Shown here piece by piece: positions 1 to 8,549 of a DNA stretch of 24,732 nt. The DNA comes from GCA-020356105 sp041602815 (lineage in GTDB: Bacteria; Pseudomonadota; Alphaproteobacteria; UBA8366; JADFVY01), in contig JBFIFO010000044.1 in NCBI GenBank assembly GCA_041602815.1, positions 1 through 24,732 on the forward strand. The letters are read 5' to 3'. The notes beneath the pieces are model-generated. The model was not told the origin of the DNA, did no database searches, and saw only the letters and a program-made list of their open reading frames with translations. How positions within the stretch are numbered: the stretch's first letter is position 1; every line of letters begins with the position of its first letter. Position numbers and translations under genes: made by a program.

Positions 1-2763
1 AACGCCGGCGACGATACGCTGGCGGGCGGCGATGGAGCCGACGTGGTCTACGGCGACCAGGGCGACAACGCGGCGCTCGGCGGCGGGGCCGACGCGCTCT
101 ACGGCGGCACCGGCAGCGACGCGCTGTGGGGTGAAAGCGGCGACGACAAGCTGGAAGGCAATGCCGGGAACGATACGCTCCACGGCGGCACTGGCTTCGA
201 CACCGCCTACTTCACGCAGGCAGCGGGCGTTGCGGTCACGCTGAACAACCTCGGCGACGGCACGGCGAGCGATGCGGTGACCGGGACCGACACGCTGATC
301 AGCATCGAAGCGTTGGTCGGCGGCAGCGGCCACGACACGTTCACCGGCGGCGCCGGCGACGAGCTGTTCCATGGCGGGGCGGGCAACGACTCGCTCGTCG
401 GCCGCGGCGGCAGCGACACGCTGGTCGGCGGCACGGGCGACGACGTGCTTGACGGCCTCGACGGTGCCGATCTTCTGATCGGTGACGGGCCCGACGCCCT
501 CGACGGCAACGACAAGCTGTATGGCGGTCTCGGCAACGACACGATGTACGGCGGCAACGGCGATGGCAGCATCGTCGCGCCGTTCGACGACGACATCATG
601 TTCGGTGGCGACGGCGACGACCTGATGTTTGGCGAGGCCGGCGGCGATCTGATGGACGGCAATGCCGGCGACGATACGATGCATGGCGGCCTCTCCCTCG
701 ACGTCCTGTACGGCGGCACCGGCAACGATCTGCTGTACGGCAACGAAGGCACCGACTTCATGGAGGGCGGCCTCGGCAACGACACGCTTCACGGCGGGAC
801 CGGCGACGACCTGATGTTCGGCGTCGACGGCAACGACGTGCTGTTCGGCGAGGCCAACAACGACACGTTGTACGGCGGCACCGGCAGCGACGTGCTGGCT
901 GGCGACAGTGGCAACGACGATCTGTTTGGAGAGGCCGGCGGAGATGCATTGACCGGCGGATCCGGCGCGGATCTGATATACGGCGGTGCGGGGCGCGATA
1001 CGCTTTCCGGCGGCACCGGGGACGATCTGCTGTTCGGTGACAACGGAGTCGTGGGGCTGCCTGTTGTCGGCAACGACAATGACAGCCTCGCCGGCGGTGA
1101 CGGCCATGACACGCTGTATGGCGAAGATGACCGCGACACACTGCGTGGCGGCGCAGGCAACGACGTGCTGTACGGCGACGATGGCATCGGAGGTGCGGGC
1201 CTGCTCGGTGGCGAGAACGACCTGCTGTTCGGCGAAGCCGGTGACGACAGGCTGTTCGGCGAGGCCGGGACTGACACGTTGCGGGGCGGCGGGGGGCGTG
1301 ACACCCTCGACGGCGGCGCTGGCGGTGACCTACTGTTTGGTGACAACGGCGTAGCTGGGCGACCTGTCGGTGGAAACGACAATGACAGTCTGACCGGTGG
1401 TGCCGGTAACGATACGCTGTTCGGCGAGGACGATCGCGACACCCTGCGCGGCGGCGAAGGCAACGACGTGTTGTACGGCGACGACGGCATAGGCGGTGCG
1501 AGTCTGCTCGGCGGCGAGAACGACCTTCTGTTCGGCGATGCCGGTGACGACAGGTTGTTCGGCGAGGCTGGGTCTGACACGCTGCGGGGCGGCGATGGAA
1601 GCGACGTGCTCGACGGCGGCGCCGGCAACGACGTGCTGTTCGGCGAGGCCAATGACGATCTACTTGTCGGCGGCGACGGCAACGACCGGCTCAACGGTGA
1701 TGGCGAGAATGACGTTCTGTTCGGCAGTGCCGGGCGTGATACGCTGGCTGGCGGAGCGGGCCACGATGTCCTGTACGGCGACAACGGCACCGTGGGGCAG
1801 CCTATTGCCGGAGCTGACCGTGACAGTCTGACTGGCGGCGCCGGCAATGATACGCTGTTCGGTGAAGACGATCACGATACGCTGCGCGGCGGTGCCGGCG
1901 ACGACGTGCTGTACGGTGACGACGGTGCTGGCGGGGCCGGCTTGCTCCTAGGCGAGACTGACTTGCTGTTCGGGGATGCCGGTGCTGACAAGCTGTTCGG
2001 CGAGGACGAGTCCGATACGCTGCGTGGCGGCGCAGGGCGTGATACCCTCGACGGCGGCACTGGCGATGACCTGCTGTTTGGCGACAATGGCGTGGCTGGG
2101 CGAGCCCTTGGCGGCAACGACGGCGACAGTCTGACCGGCGGCGACGGCAACGATACGTTGTTCGGTGAGGACGACCAAGATACGCTGCACGGCGGCGCTG
2201 GCGACGACGTGCTATACGGCGACGACGGTGCCGGCGGGGTGGGATTGCTTCTTGGCGAGACCGACCTGCTGTATGGCGATGCCGGTGACGACACGCTGTT
2301 CGGCGAAGACGAATCCGATACGCTGTTCGGCGGCGACGGCAGCGATTTGCTTGACGGTGGCGAGGGCAATGACTTGCTCGACGGCGGCACCGGGGACGAT
2401 ATCCTCGACGGCGGTGCCGGCACCGATGTGCTGACCGGCGGGACGGGTGCCGACAGATTCGTCTTCAGCTCGAAGACCGAGGCGAACGGCGACTCCATCA
2501 CCGACTTTACCAAGGGTGCCGATATCATCGACCTGAGCGGCATCGATGCCAATGACGGTACGGTCGGCGTGGATGAAGCCTTCACTTTCATCGGCACGGG
2601 GGCGTTCTCCAACACCGTGGGCGAGTTGCGGGTCGACACCAACACGGCCGGCAACACCGTGGTCCAGGGTGACACAGACGGTGACGGAACCGCCGACTTC
2701 GAGATCGAGCTGATCGGCGTGACGAATCCGAGCATTCTGGATGTCACCGATTTCGACCTCTAG
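1..2763 (+). CDS. RTX (hemolysin-type) calcium-binding protein, 3' part of a larger gene
   Basis: The reading frame is already open at base 1 and stops with TAG at 2761-2763, so 920 C-terminal residues are seen and the start lies outside the window. Nearly all of it is glycine- and aspartate-rich nonapeptide repeats of the GGxGxDxUx type, which in this family form calcium-binding beta-rolls that fold after export. From about residue 815 the repeats give way to a domain beginning GADRFVF, resembling the C-terminal domain of serralysin-type proteins. The chain ends in the acidic-hydrophobic DFDL, as expected for an uncleaved C-terminal type I secretion signal. The secretion ATPase and adaptor just downstream are the likely exporter. 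No catalytic or adhesive domain is visible in the part present, so its job (adhesin, S-layer-like protein or enzyme) cannot be told. The long ORFs antisense to it are artefacts of the repeats. Confidence 0.93.
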   Translation, partial: NAGDDTLAGGDGADVVYGDQGDNAALGGGADALYGGTGSDALWGESGDDKLEGNAGNDTLHGGTGFDTAYFTQAAGVAVTLNNLGDGTASDAVTGTDTLISIEALVGGSGHDTFTGGAGDELFHGGAGNDSLVGRGGSDTLVGGTGDDVLDGLDGADLLIGDGPDALDGNDKLYGGLGNDTMYGGNGDGSIVAPFDDDIMFGGDGDDLMFGEAGGDLMDGNAGDDTMHGGLSLDVLYGGTGNDLLYGNEGTDFMEGGLGNDTLHGGTGDDLMFGVDGNDVLFGEANNDTLYGGTGSDVLAGDSGNDDLFGEAGGDALTGGSGADLIYGGAGRDTLSGGTGDDLLFGDNGVVGLPVVGNDNDSLAGGDGHDTLYGEDDRDTLRGGAGNDVLYGDDGIGGAGLLGGENDLLFGEAGDDRLFGEAGTDTLRGGGGRDTLDGGAGGDLLFGDNGVAGRPVGGNDNDSLTGGAGNDTLFGEDDRDTLRGGEGNDVLYGDDGIGGASLLGGENDLLFGDAGDDRLFGEAGSDTLRGGDGSDVLDGGAGNDVLFGEANDDLLVGGDGNDRLNGDGENDVLFGSAGRDTLAGGAGHDVLYGDNGTVGQPIAGADRDSLTGGAGNDTLFGEDDHDTLRGGAGDDVLYGDDGAGGAGLLLGETDLLFGDAGADKLFGEDESDTLRGGAGRDTLDGGTGDDLLFGDNGVAGRALGGNDGDSLTGGDGNDTLFGEDDQDTLHGGAGDDVLYGDDGAGGVGLLLGETDLLYGDAGDDTLFGEDESDTLFGGDGSDLLDGGEGNDLLDGGTGDDILDGGAGTDVLTGGTGADRFVFSSKTEANGDSITDFTKGADIIDLSGIDANDGTVGVDEAFTFIGTGAFSNTVGELRVDTNTAGNTVVQGDTDGDGTADFEIELIGVTNPSILDVTDFDL
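991..2337 (+). repeat. Four-copy higher-order repeat (303 bp unit) inside the RTX gene
   Basis: Above the nonapeptide level, a unit of 101 codons beginning GRDTL recurs four times, starting at 991, 1294, 1732 and 2035. Copies 1 and 3 are each exactly 303 bp to the next copy. Copy 2 carries an extra 45 codons (about 1597-1731) of ordinary RTX repeats before copy 3. Each unit contains, in order, a FGDNG or YGDNG segment, a DSLxGG segment, GEDDxDTL, VLYGDDG with a short glycine/leucine-rich insert, and DLLFGxAG or DLLYGDAG. Copies 1-2 and copies 3-4 resemble each other most (GGENDLL versus LGETDLL). Confidence 0.85.
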
Positions 2764-2853
2764 CGGTCGCAACGGGCAACCTCCGATCCGGCTGGTGCCA
2801 TGAACCACGGCGACGCCGGAACAGGGTAAGGGCCCGATTGGACCGAAACTCGC

Positions 2854-2883
2854 AGAACCGGGGGCAACCCCGGTTCTTTCTTG
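2854..2883 (+). terminator. Rho-independent terminator after the RTX gene
   Basis: A perfect 10-bp stem (AGAACCGGGG pairing with CCCCGGTTCT, 2854-2863 and 2868-2877) encloses a GCAA loop, a stable GNRA tetraloop, and is followed by a T-rich tail (TTTCTT). It lies 91 bp after the RTX stop codon and would separate that transcript from the secretion genes. A similar hairpin forms on the other strand, but no gene there needs it. Confidence 0.8.
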
Positions 2884-2934
2884 CCGGGCCGGCGCATGGC
2901 GTCGGAACGAAAACGGATGCTTGCGTCCGAACGT

Positions 2935-2964
2935 TTGCAGGATGGCGTAACGACATGGTATGAT
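2935..2964 (+). promoter_or_regulatory. Putative promoter for the type I secretion genes
   Basis: TTGCAG at 2935-2940 and TATGAT at 2959-2964, 18 bp apart, resemble -35 and -10 boxes; the -10 matches the sigma-70 consensus at five of six bases. They lie between the terminator of the RTX gene and the ABC transporter gene. Just downstream, 2967-2980 is a perfect 14-base AT-only-core palindrome (GATTTTATAAAATC), which could be an operator or simply promoter-region AT richness. The assignment is by eye only. Confidence 0.35.
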
Positions 2965-3002
2965 TGGATTTTATAAAATCTTTTCGAAATACCGCGAGGT
3001 TG

Positions 3003-4778
3003 ATGCGCGGGGTCAGGGTGGTGTTGCAAATGGGTGATCCGAACAAGACGGCGGCCCAAAGGGCCCTCGCAGCGTGCCGGGGCGCCTTCGTCGCCGTGGC
3101 CTGTTTCAGCCTGATCGTCAATCTCTTGATGCTGACCGTGCCGCTTTACATGCTGCAGGTCTTCGATCGCGTGCTGAGCAGCCGCAGCGAAGAGACCCTG
3201 ATCATGCTGACGGTTGTGGCGGCGGGGGCCTTCCTGCTCCTGGCCGCCATCGATATCGTGCGGTCGCGCATCCTGTTGCGGGCCAGTACCCGCCTCGAAC
3301 TCGATCTGGGCGGCGAGGCGCTGACCGCGGCGATCTCGAGCGCCGTTCACGGCGGCGGCCACAGTGCGCAGGCGCTTCGCGACGTCAACCAGCTGCGCAG
3401 CTTTCTGACCGGCTCGGGCATTCTCGCCCTGTTCGACGCGCCGTGGACGCCGGTGTTCATAGCCGTGATCTACCTGTTTCATCCACTGCTCGGCTCCATC
3501 GCCATCGGCGGTGCCATCCTGCTGTTCGTCCTTGCGGTGGTGAACGACATGGTGACGCGGGCGTCGCTGACGACCGCCAATGCGGCGTCGCTTACGGCGC
3601 TCAACAAGGCGCAGGCAGGCATTCGCAATGCCGATGTCGTCGAGGCGATGGGCATGCTGCCGGGCGTGTTCAAGCACTGGTTCGCCGACAATGCGCGGGC
3701 CCTCCATCTGCAGCTCAAGGCCAGCCGCCGCAGCGGCAACATCACCAGCGTGGCGAAGTCCATTCGGCTGATGGTGCAGATCGTCATGCTGGGCGTTGGT
3801 GCGTTTCTCGTCATCCAGCAGGAGATCACGCCCGGAGTCATGATCGCGGGGGTACTGCTGATGGCACGCGCCCTGTCACCGGTCGAGCGAGCGATCGGCG
3901 TGTGGCGCAGCCTGATCGGTGCCCGCGTTGCCTATCACCGGCTGAACGAAATCCTGGCCGCGCGGCCGCGCCGCGACAGCGCCATGGAACTGCCGCGGCC
4001 GCAGGGGCATATTTCGGTGGAGCGGCTCATCTATTATCCACCGGACGGTAACAAGGCCATCCTAAAGAACATTTCCTTCGACCTGCAGGCGGGCCAGGCA
4101 CTCGGCATTGTCGGTCCGACCGCCGCCGGCAAGTCGACGCTCGCCAAGCTCCTGGTCGGATCGTGGCAGCCGACCGCCGGCAAGGTGCGGCTCGACGGCG
4201 CCAACGTTTACGCGTGGAACCGACAAAGTTTCGGGCAGCACGTCGGCTACCTGCCGCAGGATGTGGAGCTCTTCGCGGGCAGTGTGCGCGACAATATCGC
4301 CCGGCTCGGTGAAGTCGATCCCGATACCGTAATCGCCGCCGCCCGGCTGGCGGGTGTCCACGACATGATCCTGCGCCTGCCGTCAGGCTATGAGACGGAG
4401 ATCGGCGAAGGCGGCGAATTTCTCTCCGGCGGCCAGCGACAGAGAATTGCCCTCGCACGGGCCATGCTCGGCCGGCCATGTCTGCTGGTTCTCGACGAGC
4501 CCAATGCCAATCTCGACACCACCGGCGAGAAGGTTCTGCTGGAGGCGCTGTCGGAGGCGAAGGCCTCCGGCACCACCATCGTCATCATCACGCACAGGCG
4601 CAGCATCCTTGAAATCGTTGACAAGATGCTGGTTCTCAACAACGGGACGGTCGAGGCGTTGGGTCCGCGGCCCGAAGTCCTCAAGAAACTGGCGCAGCGG
4701 TCGGGACTGGCCGCGACCGACCGGCCGGCCGCGCTCGCGAAACTCAGCCTGAAAAGGGCGACCGAGAAGTCGTTATGA
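3003..4778 (+). CDS. Type I secretion system ATP-binding/permease protein (PrtD family)
   Basis: This is the inner membrane ABC exporter that powers secretion of RTX proteins straight from cytoplasm to outside. The N-terminal half has hydrophobic transmembrane segments (from about residue 28, then near 70-85, 145-180 and 255-290) and the PrtD-like run PLYMLQVFDRVL. The C-terminal half is an ATPase with Walker A GPTAAGKST (about 371-379), signature LSGGQ (474-478), Walker B LLVLDEP (about 494-500) and the switch histidine in ITHRR (531). At about 591 residues it has the usual family length. The frame opens further upstream at a TTG (2964), but that codon overlaps the predicted -10 box. ATG at 3003 follows GAGG, and ATG at 3030 (MGDPNK) is also possible and fits family N-termini. 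Its stop overlaps the next gene's start (ATGA), so the two are translationally coupled. The substrate is presumably the RTX protein upstream. Confidence 0.95.
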   Translation: MRGVRVVLQMGDPNKTAAQRALAACRGAFVAVACFSLIVNLLMLTVPLYMLQVFDRVLSSRSEETLIMLTVVAAGAFLLLAAIDIVRSRILLRASTRLELDLGGEALTAAISSAVHGGGHSAQALRDVNQLRSFLTGSGILALFDAPWTPVFIAVIYLFHPLLGSIAIGGAILLFVLAVVNDMVTRASLTTANAASLTALNKAQAGIRNADVVEAMGMLPGVFKHWFADNARALHLQLKASRRSGNITSVAKSIRLMVQIVMLGVGAFLVIQQEITPGVMIAGVLLMARALSPVERAIGVWRSLIGARVAYHRLNEILAARPRRDSAMELPRPQGHISVERLIYYPPDGNKAILKNISFDLQAGQALGIVGPTAAGKSTLAKLLVGSWQPTAGKVRLDGANVYAWNRQSFGQHVGYLPQDVELFAGSVRDNIARLGEVDPDTVIAAARLAGVHDMILRLPSGYETEIGEGGEFLSGGQRQRIALARAMLGRPCLLVLDEPNANLDTTGEKVLLEALSEAKASGTTIVIITHRRSILEIVDKMLVLNNGTVEALGPRPEVLKKLAQRSGLAATDRPAALAKLSLKRATEKSL

Positions 4779-6124
4779 CAGCCATGACTCGAAAGTCTGA
4801 ACTGATTGCCGCCGCTCCCCCGGCCGCGCTGCCGAAATTGCCCACGAGCACACGCGGGCCAACGATCGTCGGCCTCGTCATACTCATCCTGGCGGTTGGC
4901 GGCTTCGGCAGCTGGGCAGCGCTGGCGCCGCTCAGCAGCGCCGCGCTCGCGCCAGGCGTCGTCGTCATGGAGGGCAGCCGCAAGACCGTGCAGCACCTGG
5001 AAGGCGGCATCATCAAGGACATCCTCGTTTCAGAGGGCAGCGCGGTCGCCGCCGGTGACGTTCTCGTGCGCCTCGACGAGACGGGCCCAAGAACCCTCTT
5101 CGATCTGCTGCGCGGGCAATATCTTGCCGCGATTGCGCTCGAGGCCCGGTTGAGTGCAGAACGCGATCTACTGCAGGAGGTCAGGTTCCCCGCTGAGTTG
5201 CTGGCCGAACGGGACGACGCCGCCGTGGCGGAAATATTGGCCGGACAGCAGCGGCTTTTCGAAACGAGGCGGCGATCGCTGCAAGGACAGATCGACATTC
5301 TCAGACAACGCGGTGCCCAGTACGACGAGGAGGTCAGCGGCCTGAATGCCCAGCTGGAGGCGACGCAGCGGCAGATTGTGCTCATCAGGGAAGAGCTGAA
5401 GATCGTGAAGGATTTGTATGAGAAGGGCCACGAAACCAAGCGCCGGGTCCTTGCCCTGGAGCGGGCCATGGCCGACCTGCGCGGCGAGCGGGGCGAACTT
5501 ATTTCGGATATCGCGCGTGTCAAACAGCGCATCGGCGAGACGGAGCTGCGGATCATAGACCTCGAGAACGCGTTTCAGCGCGAAGTGGCCGGCCTGCTGC
5601 GCGAGGTACAGACGGACGTCTCGGAGCTGAACGGCCGTCTCCACGCACAGGAATACACGCTGCAGCGGCTGGATATTCGTGCCCCGCAGGCCGGCGTGGT
5701 GGTCGGGCTCAAGGTCCATACCACGGATGGCGTCATCGCCCCGGGTATGCCGATTCTCGACATTGTTCCCTCCGAGGACCGGATGATCATCGAGGCGCGG
5801 GTCAGCCCCCACGACATCGATGTCGTCTATCCGGGATTGGCGGCACAGGTCCGGCTGACGGCATACAAGCGGCGCACGACACCGATGATCTACGGTAAGG
5901 TCATCCACGTCTCGGCGGATCGCTTCGTCGACGACAAGAGCGGTATCGCGTATTATCTTGCGAAGATCGAGGTCGACATGGCGGCGCTGGAGACCTGGGA
6001 CGATGTGCACCTCTATCCCGGCATGCCCGCTGACGTCATGATCGAGACGGGCAAGCGAACGGCTCTTGAGTATTTGATCAGCCCCATCACCAACAGCATC
6101 CACCGGGCGTTTCGGGAGCAGTAG
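4775..6124 (+). CDS. Type I secretion membrane fusion protein (HlyD/PrtE family)
   Basis: A 449-residue periplasmic adaptor that links the ABC exporter to an outer membrane channel. It has a short cytoplasmic N-terminus, one membrane anchor (about residues 31-50, rich in Val, Ile, Leu and Gly), then a biotinyl/lipoyl-like half motif around HLEGGIIKDILVSEG (74-88). A long charged alpha-helical coiled-coil region follows (about 110-290), then the second lipoyl half (RLDIRAPQAGVVVGL, from about 303) and the beta-barrel region with PGMP and VSPHDIDVVYPG. The start ATG overlaps the stop of the ABC transporter gene by four bases. Length and layout are typical of the PrtE/HlyD family. No TolC homologue follows; after the stop the strand changes at once to the convergent M23 gene, so the channel must be encoded elsewhere. 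Confidence 0.95.
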   Translation: MTAMTRKSELIAAAPPAALPKLPTSTRGPTIVGLVILILAVGGFGSWAALAPLSSAALAPGVVVMEGSRKTVQHLEGGIIKDILVSEGSAVAAGDVLVRLDETGPRTLFDLLRGQYLAAIALEARLSAERDLLQEVRFPAELLAERDDAAVAEILAGQQRLFETRRRSLQGQIDILRQRGAQYDEEVSGLNAQLEATQRQIVLIREELKIVKDLYEKGHETKRRVLALERAMADLRGERGELISDIARVKQRIGETELRIIDLENAFQREVAGLLREVQTDVSELNGRLHAQEYTLQRLDIRAPQAGVVVGLKVHTTDGVIAPGMPILDIVPSEDRMIIEARVSPHDIDVVYPGLAAQVRLTAYKRRTTPMIYGKVIHVSADRFVDDKSGIAYYLAKIEVDMAALETWDDVHLYPGMPADVMIETGKRTALEYLISPITNSIHRAFREQ

Positions 6125-6170
6125 CCGGAACCGGCACGTTCACTGTCCTGCGCAGGCGAAAAGCGACCCG

Positions 6171-7181
6171 TCAACGAACCTCGAACGAATCGGCGCGGCG
6201 AAACGACTGCGATGTGCCGTCGGCACGCCGAACGACGACGGCTTCGGCCCGGTATCGGCCGTGTGCCCAAGTCCGGTCCCGCCGCCGTTTGCCGGCAAAC
6301 TCGAATCGGTGCGCCTGGGTCTTCTGCAATGTCCGTGCGTGCTCGACGAGGAACGTTCCGTCCGGCGCCCGGATGCTTAACGTGATCCGGTCGCCCGCGT
6401 GCACGCCGAACAGTTCGACCCAGAACACCAGGACCGGCGCGTCGGCGGCGAAGACCGCCTGGCGATGTTGTCCGCGGCGCACCTCTTCCAGCTTCGGCAT
6501 GGTGTCGGCAAATCCGGCGTTGAAGATTACCGTCGGACGGTATTCGAGCGCCGCCTGTGCGGGCGCATCCCACAGCGTTCCAGGGCCCGCGGCGCAGTTC
6601 GCGGCGCCTTCGATGCCGACAAAGGGATCGATCTTCCTGCCTTTGTGCCGGACTGCGAATTCGACATGTGGAAACTCCGTCAAGCCGGATAAGCCGACGA
6701 AGCCAAGGGTATGCCCCGCACCAACTCGATCCCCGGGTTTCACGGCGATGCTGTCGCGGCGCAAATGACAGTATTGGGTCGTCCAGCCGCCGCCGTGGTC
6801 GAGAACGACCCCATTGCCGCATTCTCGGCCCTTGATTGCGTTTCTGCCGCCCTGGGTGACGTCGATGTCGGCCATGCCATCGCGCACCCGGCTCACCAGC
6901 CCCGGCGCGGCCGCCAGCACCGGTACGCCATGCGACATGACAGCGAGGTCCCTGATGCCGAAATCGGTCCCGCCGTGCCCGTCATAGCTGCGAACGCCGC
7001 AGGCGTAGTCGCGCACGCCGGAGCCGGGGTCGTGATCGAAGTAGTTTATGATCCAGCAATCGTTGCCCGGACGGCAATCCACGGGCACGGCGAATCGCGG
7101 CGTGTCGGCGGCGCCCACGCCGACCACCGCTGCGATGCACGCCAGTAACGCCAGAGGCAGTGCGAACTCAAACCGGGTCAT
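6171..7181 (-). CDS. Secreted M23-family (LytM-like) metallopeptidase domain protein
   Basis: A 336-residue protein with an N-terminal signal peptide (hydrophobic run at about residues 6-24, likely cut near GVGA-ADT). The M23 fold is marked by the zinc-ligand motif HGGTD (H69, D73), the catalytic-type histidine in QYCHL (H139), the lipoyl-like run VKPGDRVGAG and the GLSGLTEFPHVEF segment. M23 enzymes cut peptidoglycan cross-links, while inactive members activate amidases. The last metal-binding motif is HVE (172-174) where the family usually has HxH, so activity is uncertain. Several cysteines (36, 42, 61, 121, 138) suggest disulfides. The C-terminal 130 residues look like a beta-sandwich-type extension. 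The start was chosen at ATG 7181 because GGGAG sits 8 bases upstream; the GTG at 7196 would overlap that site. It converges with the HlyD gene 46 bp away. Confidence 0.85.
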   Translation of the reverse strand: MTRFEFALPLALLACIAAVVGVGAADTPRFAVPVDCRPGNDCWIINYFDHDPGSGVRDYACGVRSYDGHGGTDFGIRDLAVMSHGVPVLAAAPGLVSRVRDGMADIDVTQGGRNAIKGRECGNGVVLDHGGGWTTQYCHLRRDSIAVKPGDRVGAGHTLGFVGLSGLTEFPHVEFAVRHKGRKIDPFVGIEGAANCAAGPGTLWDAPAQAALEYRPTVIFNAGFADTMPKLEEVRRGQHRQAVFAADAPVLVFWVELFGVHAGDRITLSIRAPDGTFLVEHARTLQKTQAHRFEFAGKRRRDRTWAHGRYRAEAVVVRRADGTSQSFRRADSFEVR

Positions 7182-7258
7182 TTGCACGTCTCCCACCTAG
7201 CCCGCCGTGACTGCCAGGGTCTCCAAGGGACCGTGCCGGATCATGGACCCGCGGGGCT

Positions 7259-8455
7259 TCATGCGCTGCGTTCGGCCCTGCCCAGGGATATAATTCGCAT
7301 GCAGCCCCGGACGATCCTCTCCACATTGTCGACCGGCCCGCGCGCCTGCAGCTTCCTGGCGAACTCGGTTGCCCGTCTTCCGAATTCCGCATCCTCGATC
7401 ACCCTGTCCAGGGCATCGACAACGGCCTTGGGCGTGAAGTTTCCCGCCACCTTGAGTCCGAGGCCGAGTTCCTCCAGTGCGCGGGCGGTCAACTCCTGCT
7501 CCATATGGCGCGGCAGAAGGACATGCGGCCGGCCGATTCCCACGGCCATCTCGGTCGTACCGATTCCCCCGTGGTGGATGATCGCCGATGCATTCTTCAA
7601 GGCGTCTGACAGCGGCGCCGGCACGTCGTGCACGTGGTGGCCGCGCTTGCGCAACGCCCGGCGGAGCGTCGCCGGAGCGCGGCGAATGTAGATCTCGCCA
7701 GGCAGCTTGATGTCTGCAAGACCGCGTGCGGCATTCTTGATCCCCCGGAAGTCCGACGCGATGTAGGCAAAGAAACCCGGCTTGGCAGGCAGCGGCATCG
7801 GCGGCGGCGGCGTCTCGAAGGGGCCCAGAACCTCCTCGGTGCGCGCGCTGCGGTAAGGGTCGAGCTCGGGCAGGGTGCACACGTAGCGACCTTCCGCGGC
7901 GAACAGCCCCGGCAGAGTTTCGGGGCACGGCCGGTTGCGTCGCCGTTGCACCTCCCGGATGACCGCCAGCATTCGTTTCTGCGGGATGGTCTCAGGGAAC
8001 TGCGGGCGAAGGATCGGGAACGCCGGCAGGTCGTCGGGCGGCATCGTGAAGCCGTCGCCCACGATCACCATCGGGTTGACGCCGTATGCCGCAAGGCACA
8101 GCGTCGGACTGTAATCGCTTATGATCAGGTCGGGGCGCGTGAGGTCGATGAGGTTCTGCCAGCCCGCCACCATCGGCATAAGGTCGTCGGGATTGTCGAA
8201 TCCCTGCATGGCGAAGATGTCGGATATGGCCGCCGCCCGGAACGGTCTGCCCGTCTGGTCCGGCCGCGGTTGCCACTGCGGCGCCTGAAGCAGCGGAAAT
8301 GGCTCGCCGCGCAGGGCCGGCCATGGTTCGACGAGGTTGCGCACGGCAAAGACCGGCGCATGACCATGTGCCGCAAGGCCGCGGGCGATGGCCAGAAGCC
8401 GCTTGACGTGCCCGAGGCCGGCTCCCAGCTCCCAGCCGATCAGTACCTTGGCCAT
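7259..8455 (-). CDS. GT1-type (UDP-glycosyltransferase-like, MGT) glycosyltransferase
   Basis: A 398-residue GT-B fold protein. The N-terminal domain begins MAKVLIGWELGAGLGH, the usual first strand and glycine-rich loop of GT1 enzymes that work on nucleotide sugars. The C-terminal donor-binding domain has the signature region IIHHGGIGTTEMA (292-304) followed by GRPHVLLPRHMEQ (309-321), where the HGGxGT loop contacts the diphosphate of the donor. Enzymes of this type add a sugar to a lipid, small molecule or polysaccharide; the acceptor cannot be read from sequence. The frame is open for 85 more codons upstream, but that stretch is arginine/proline/serine-rich non-homologous sequence overlapping the sulfotransferase gene, so ATG 8455 is the credible start. 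It lies 94 bp behind the sulfotransferase gene on the same strand and probably shares its transcript. Confidence 0.9.
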   Translation of the reverse strand: MAKVLIGWELGAGLGHVKRLLAIARGLAAHGHAPVFAVRNLVEPWPALRGEPFPLLQAPQWQPRPDQTGRPFRAAAISDIFAMQGFDNPDDLMPMVAGWQNLIDLTRPDLIISDYSPTLCLAAYGVNPMVIVGDGFTMPPDDLPAFPILRPQFPETIPQKRMLAVIREVQRRRNRPCPETLPGLFAAEGRYVCTLPELDPYRSARTEEVLGPFETPPPPMPLPAKPGFFAYIASDFRGIKNAARGLADIKLPGEIYIRRAPATLRRALRKRGHHVHDVPAPLSDALKNASAIIHHGGIGTTEMAVGIGRPHVLLPRHMEQELTARALEELGLGLKVAGNFTPKAVVDALDRVIEDAEFGRRATEFARKLQARGPVDNVERIVRGCMRIISLGRAERSA

Positions 8456-8549
8456 CGAGCGCCCCGACGAAGGGCCTTTGCGTTGTGCGGCGTAACTCCA
8501 GCGCGTGCCTGGCGAGCCGACATCCCACGAAACCCCGGCAGATCCCGGC

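Noticed and set aside
207..1847. Long Ser/Pro-rich minus-strand frames opposite the RTX gene
   Set aside because: They are the antisense of glycine/aspartate repeats; the low-complexity SxPxPP pattern mirrors the RTX codons and has no ribosome site or family features.
991..2337. Regular tandem repeats considered as a CRISPR array
   Set aside because: The repeats are in frame, code for RTX units, vary in sequence and lack unique spacers.
6147..6156. CCTGCGCAGG palindrome between the HlyD and M23 genes as a bidirectional terminator
   Set aside because: Ten bases with no loop or T-tract; too short to support.
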